Below, piece after piece: positions 62,955 through 64,000 of a stretch of 64,000 nucleotides of DNA. The translations under genes and the position numbers were made by a program. The notes below the pieces were generated by a model, which was not told the DNA's origin, searched no databases, and was given only the letters and a program-made list of their open reading frames with translations. Within the stretch, counting starts at the first letter, position 1. The number at the start of each line of letters is the position of its first letter. Source of the stretch: Pseudomonas sp. MWU15-20650 (GTDB lineage Bacteria > Pseudomonadota > Gammaproteobacteria > Pseudomonadales > Pseudomonadaceae); the NCBI RefSeq assembly GCF_023242475.1, contig NZ_JALJFG010000029.1, forward strand, positions 1-64,000, in the 5' to 3' direction.

Positions 62955-63706
62955 TGATCAAGACTGCCGCACAACTGGCCGTGATGCGTGAATCCGGGCG
63001 CCTGCTGGCCCAGGTGTTCACGATGCTCGATGGCTTTGTCGCCGCCGGCCGCTCCACCCTGGAACTGGACAGCGCCGTCGAGCACTACATCCGCAAGGAA
63101 CTCAATGCTCGTCCGGCCAGCCTGGGGCAATACGACTACCCCTTCTGCATCAATACCTCGATCAATGAAGTGGTGTGCCACGGCATGCCCAGTGCCACGC
63201 AAATCCTCAAGGATGGCGACATCATCAACATCGACATCACCCTGGAAAAAGGCGGCTTCATTGCCGACTCCAGCAAGATGTACATGATCGGCAGCGTGGC
63301 GCCCAAAGCGCGACGCCTGGTGGAAATGACCTTCGAAGCCATGTGGGCCGGCATCCGCCAGGTCAAGCCCGGTGCCCGCCTGGGCGACATCGGCCATGCA
63401 ATCCAGAGCCATGCGCAAGCCAACGGCTACAGCGTGGTACGCGAATACTGCGGCCACGGCATCGGCCGCCAGATGCACGAAGAGCCGCAAATCCTGCACT
63501 TTGGCCGCCCCGGCACAGGGCTGGAACTGCGCGAAGGCATGGTGTTTACCATCGAACCCATGCTCAACCAGGGCAGCGCCAAGGTGCGCAGCCTGAAAGA
63601 CGGCTGGACGGTGGTGACCAAGGACAACAGCCTGTCGGCGCAGTGGGAACACACGGTGGCGGTGACGGCGGACGGGTTTGAGGTGCTTACCCTGCAATCC
63701 GCTTGA
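62954..63706 (+). CDS. map: Methionine aminopeptidase type I (ParD-linked paralogue)
   Basis: 250 residues. Removes N-terminal Met. All five metal ligands are visible: Asp94 and Asp105 (INIDITLEKGGFIAD), His168 (EYCGHGIG), Glu201 (VFTIEPM) and Glu232 (WEHTV), plus His76 in VCHG. Length is slightly shorter than housekeeping Map (about 264). ATG 62954 overlaps the ParD-like stop. The essential map normally lies next to rpsB, so this is probably an accessory copy under ParD-like control. Confidence 0.9.
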   Translation: MIKTAAQLAVMRESGRLLAQVFTMLDGFVAAGRSTLELDSAVEHYIRKELNARPASLGQYDYPFCINTSINEVVCHGMPSATQILKDGDIINIDITLEKGGFIADSSKMYMIGSVAPKARRLVEMTFEAMWAGIRQVKPGARLGDIGHAIQSHAQANGYSVVREYCGHGIGRQMHEEPQILHFGRPGTGLELREGMVFTIEPMLNQGSAKVRSLKDGWTVVTKDNSLSAQWEHTVAVTADGFEVLTLQSA

Positions 63707-63729
63707 TCACAGTGCGGGATCAGCGCAAC

Positions 63730-64000
63730 TCACCAGACCTGGCCCTGACGCTTCAACTCCAGGCGCCGCACAAACTCCTCCAGCACCAGGCCATACAGGT
63801 CGTCCTGCAAGTAGGCATCTTCGATACCGGCGTCCAGGTTGGGGTTATCGTTAACCTCAATGACGACCACTTTGTCGCCGGACTGCTTGAGGTCCACGCC
63901 GTAGAGGCCGTCGCCGATCAGGTTGGCGGTCTTCACCGCCAGTTCCACCACGGCCCTGGGCGCTTCATGGACCGCCAGGGTACGGCATTCGCCATTGATG
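63730..64000 (-). CDS. RimK-like ATP-grasp ligase, C-terminal part (runs off the window)
   Basis: Only the last 90 residues are present. The ATP-grasp metal site is clear: VVVIEVNDNPNLDAG, preceded by LIGDGLYGVDLK. This matches the RimK family of glutamate ligases/ribosomal protein S6 modification enzymes and their longer paralogues. Ends LELKRQGQVW. The start and N-terminal domain lie beyond base 64000, so the subfamily cannot be fixed. Convergent with map, 23 nt apart. Confidence 0.75.
   Translation of the reverse strand, partial: INGECRTLAVHEAPRAVVELAVKTANLIGDGLYGVDLKQSGDKVVVIEVNDNPNLDAGIEDAYLQDDLYGLVLEEFVRRLELKRQGQVW

Overview
The window is chromosomal DNA from a fluorescent pseudomonad, most likely the Pseudomonas fluorescens group. 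The signs are high GC with strong GC3 bias, the Pseudomonas-type mannitol operon (mtlR, mtlEFGK-D-Y-Z), muxABC-opmB, an MHYT-GGDEF-EAL MucR-like protein, Pseudomonas-specific small families (DUF6124, DUF2790, DUF1652) and GTGGGAGGGGGC REP/REPIN repeats between genes. No rRNA, tRNA, prophage, transposase or CRISPR array was seen.

Layout. 1-8.7 kb: housekeeping genes (DUF1289, an extra pyruvate dehydrogenase E1, a SAM methyltransferase, phosphatidylcholine synthase, a TauE/SafE exporter, NudC, a dienoyl-CoA-isomerase-like crotonase, a UPF0149 protein). 8.9-12.6 kb: a stand-alone aroA, a small Cys-motif protein, a quinone-reductase/TetR divergent pair and a GNAT. 12.7-16.2 kb: an L-2-hydroxyglutarate module (FCD regulator, LhgO, MHS transporter) with matching operators before the regulator and lhgO. 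16.2-20.6 kb: a secreted CAP protein, a soluble hybrid histidine kinase and a diguanylate cyclase. 20.7-28.5 kb: glgE, treS-maltokinase and glgB, the trehalose-to-alpha-glucan (GlgE) route. 28.7-35.4 kb: tiny ORFs, ccoG with an Anr-like box, a MocR regulator, a candidate type III effector behind a consensus hrp box, an SDR and mucR. 35.6-44.6 kb: the muxABC-opmB RND efflux operon, whose four genes overlap by 4 nt each. 44.8-47.4 kb: tpx, a glycosyltransferase and an AT-richer GNAT. 47.6-57.7 kb: the mannitol/arabitol locus, interrupted by a DUF6124 gene with a structured leader and by two REPINs. 57.8-60.8 kb: an autotransporter cut from its signal peptide by a frameshift, then DUF2790. 60.9-64 kb: DUF1652, a short threonine dehydratase behind an apparent Ile/Thr transcription attenuator, a ParD-like/methionine aminopeptidase pair behind a large palindrome, and a RimK-like gene running off the end.

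How the parts work together. MtlR would activate uptake of mannitol (MtlEFGK), its oxidation to fructose (MtlD) and phosphorylation (MtlZ), with MtlY handling xylulose from arabitol. GlgE, TreS-maltokinase and GlgB interconvert trehalose, maltose-1-phosphate and branched glucan. LhgO feeds 2-oxoglutarate into the TCA cycle under an FCD regulator.

The most interesting points are: (1) an orphan gene with an exact GGAACC-N15-CCACNNA hrp box and a type III-like N-terminus; (2) a complete attenuator (leader peptide with Ile-Ile-Thr-Ala-Ile, protector, antiterminator, terminator) before a threonine dehydratase that lacks its allosteric domain; (3) a leader RNA with two mutually exclusive folds upstream of a DUF6124 gene; (4) a toxin-antitoxin-like operon in which the partner of a ParD-like protein is a methionine aminopeptidase.
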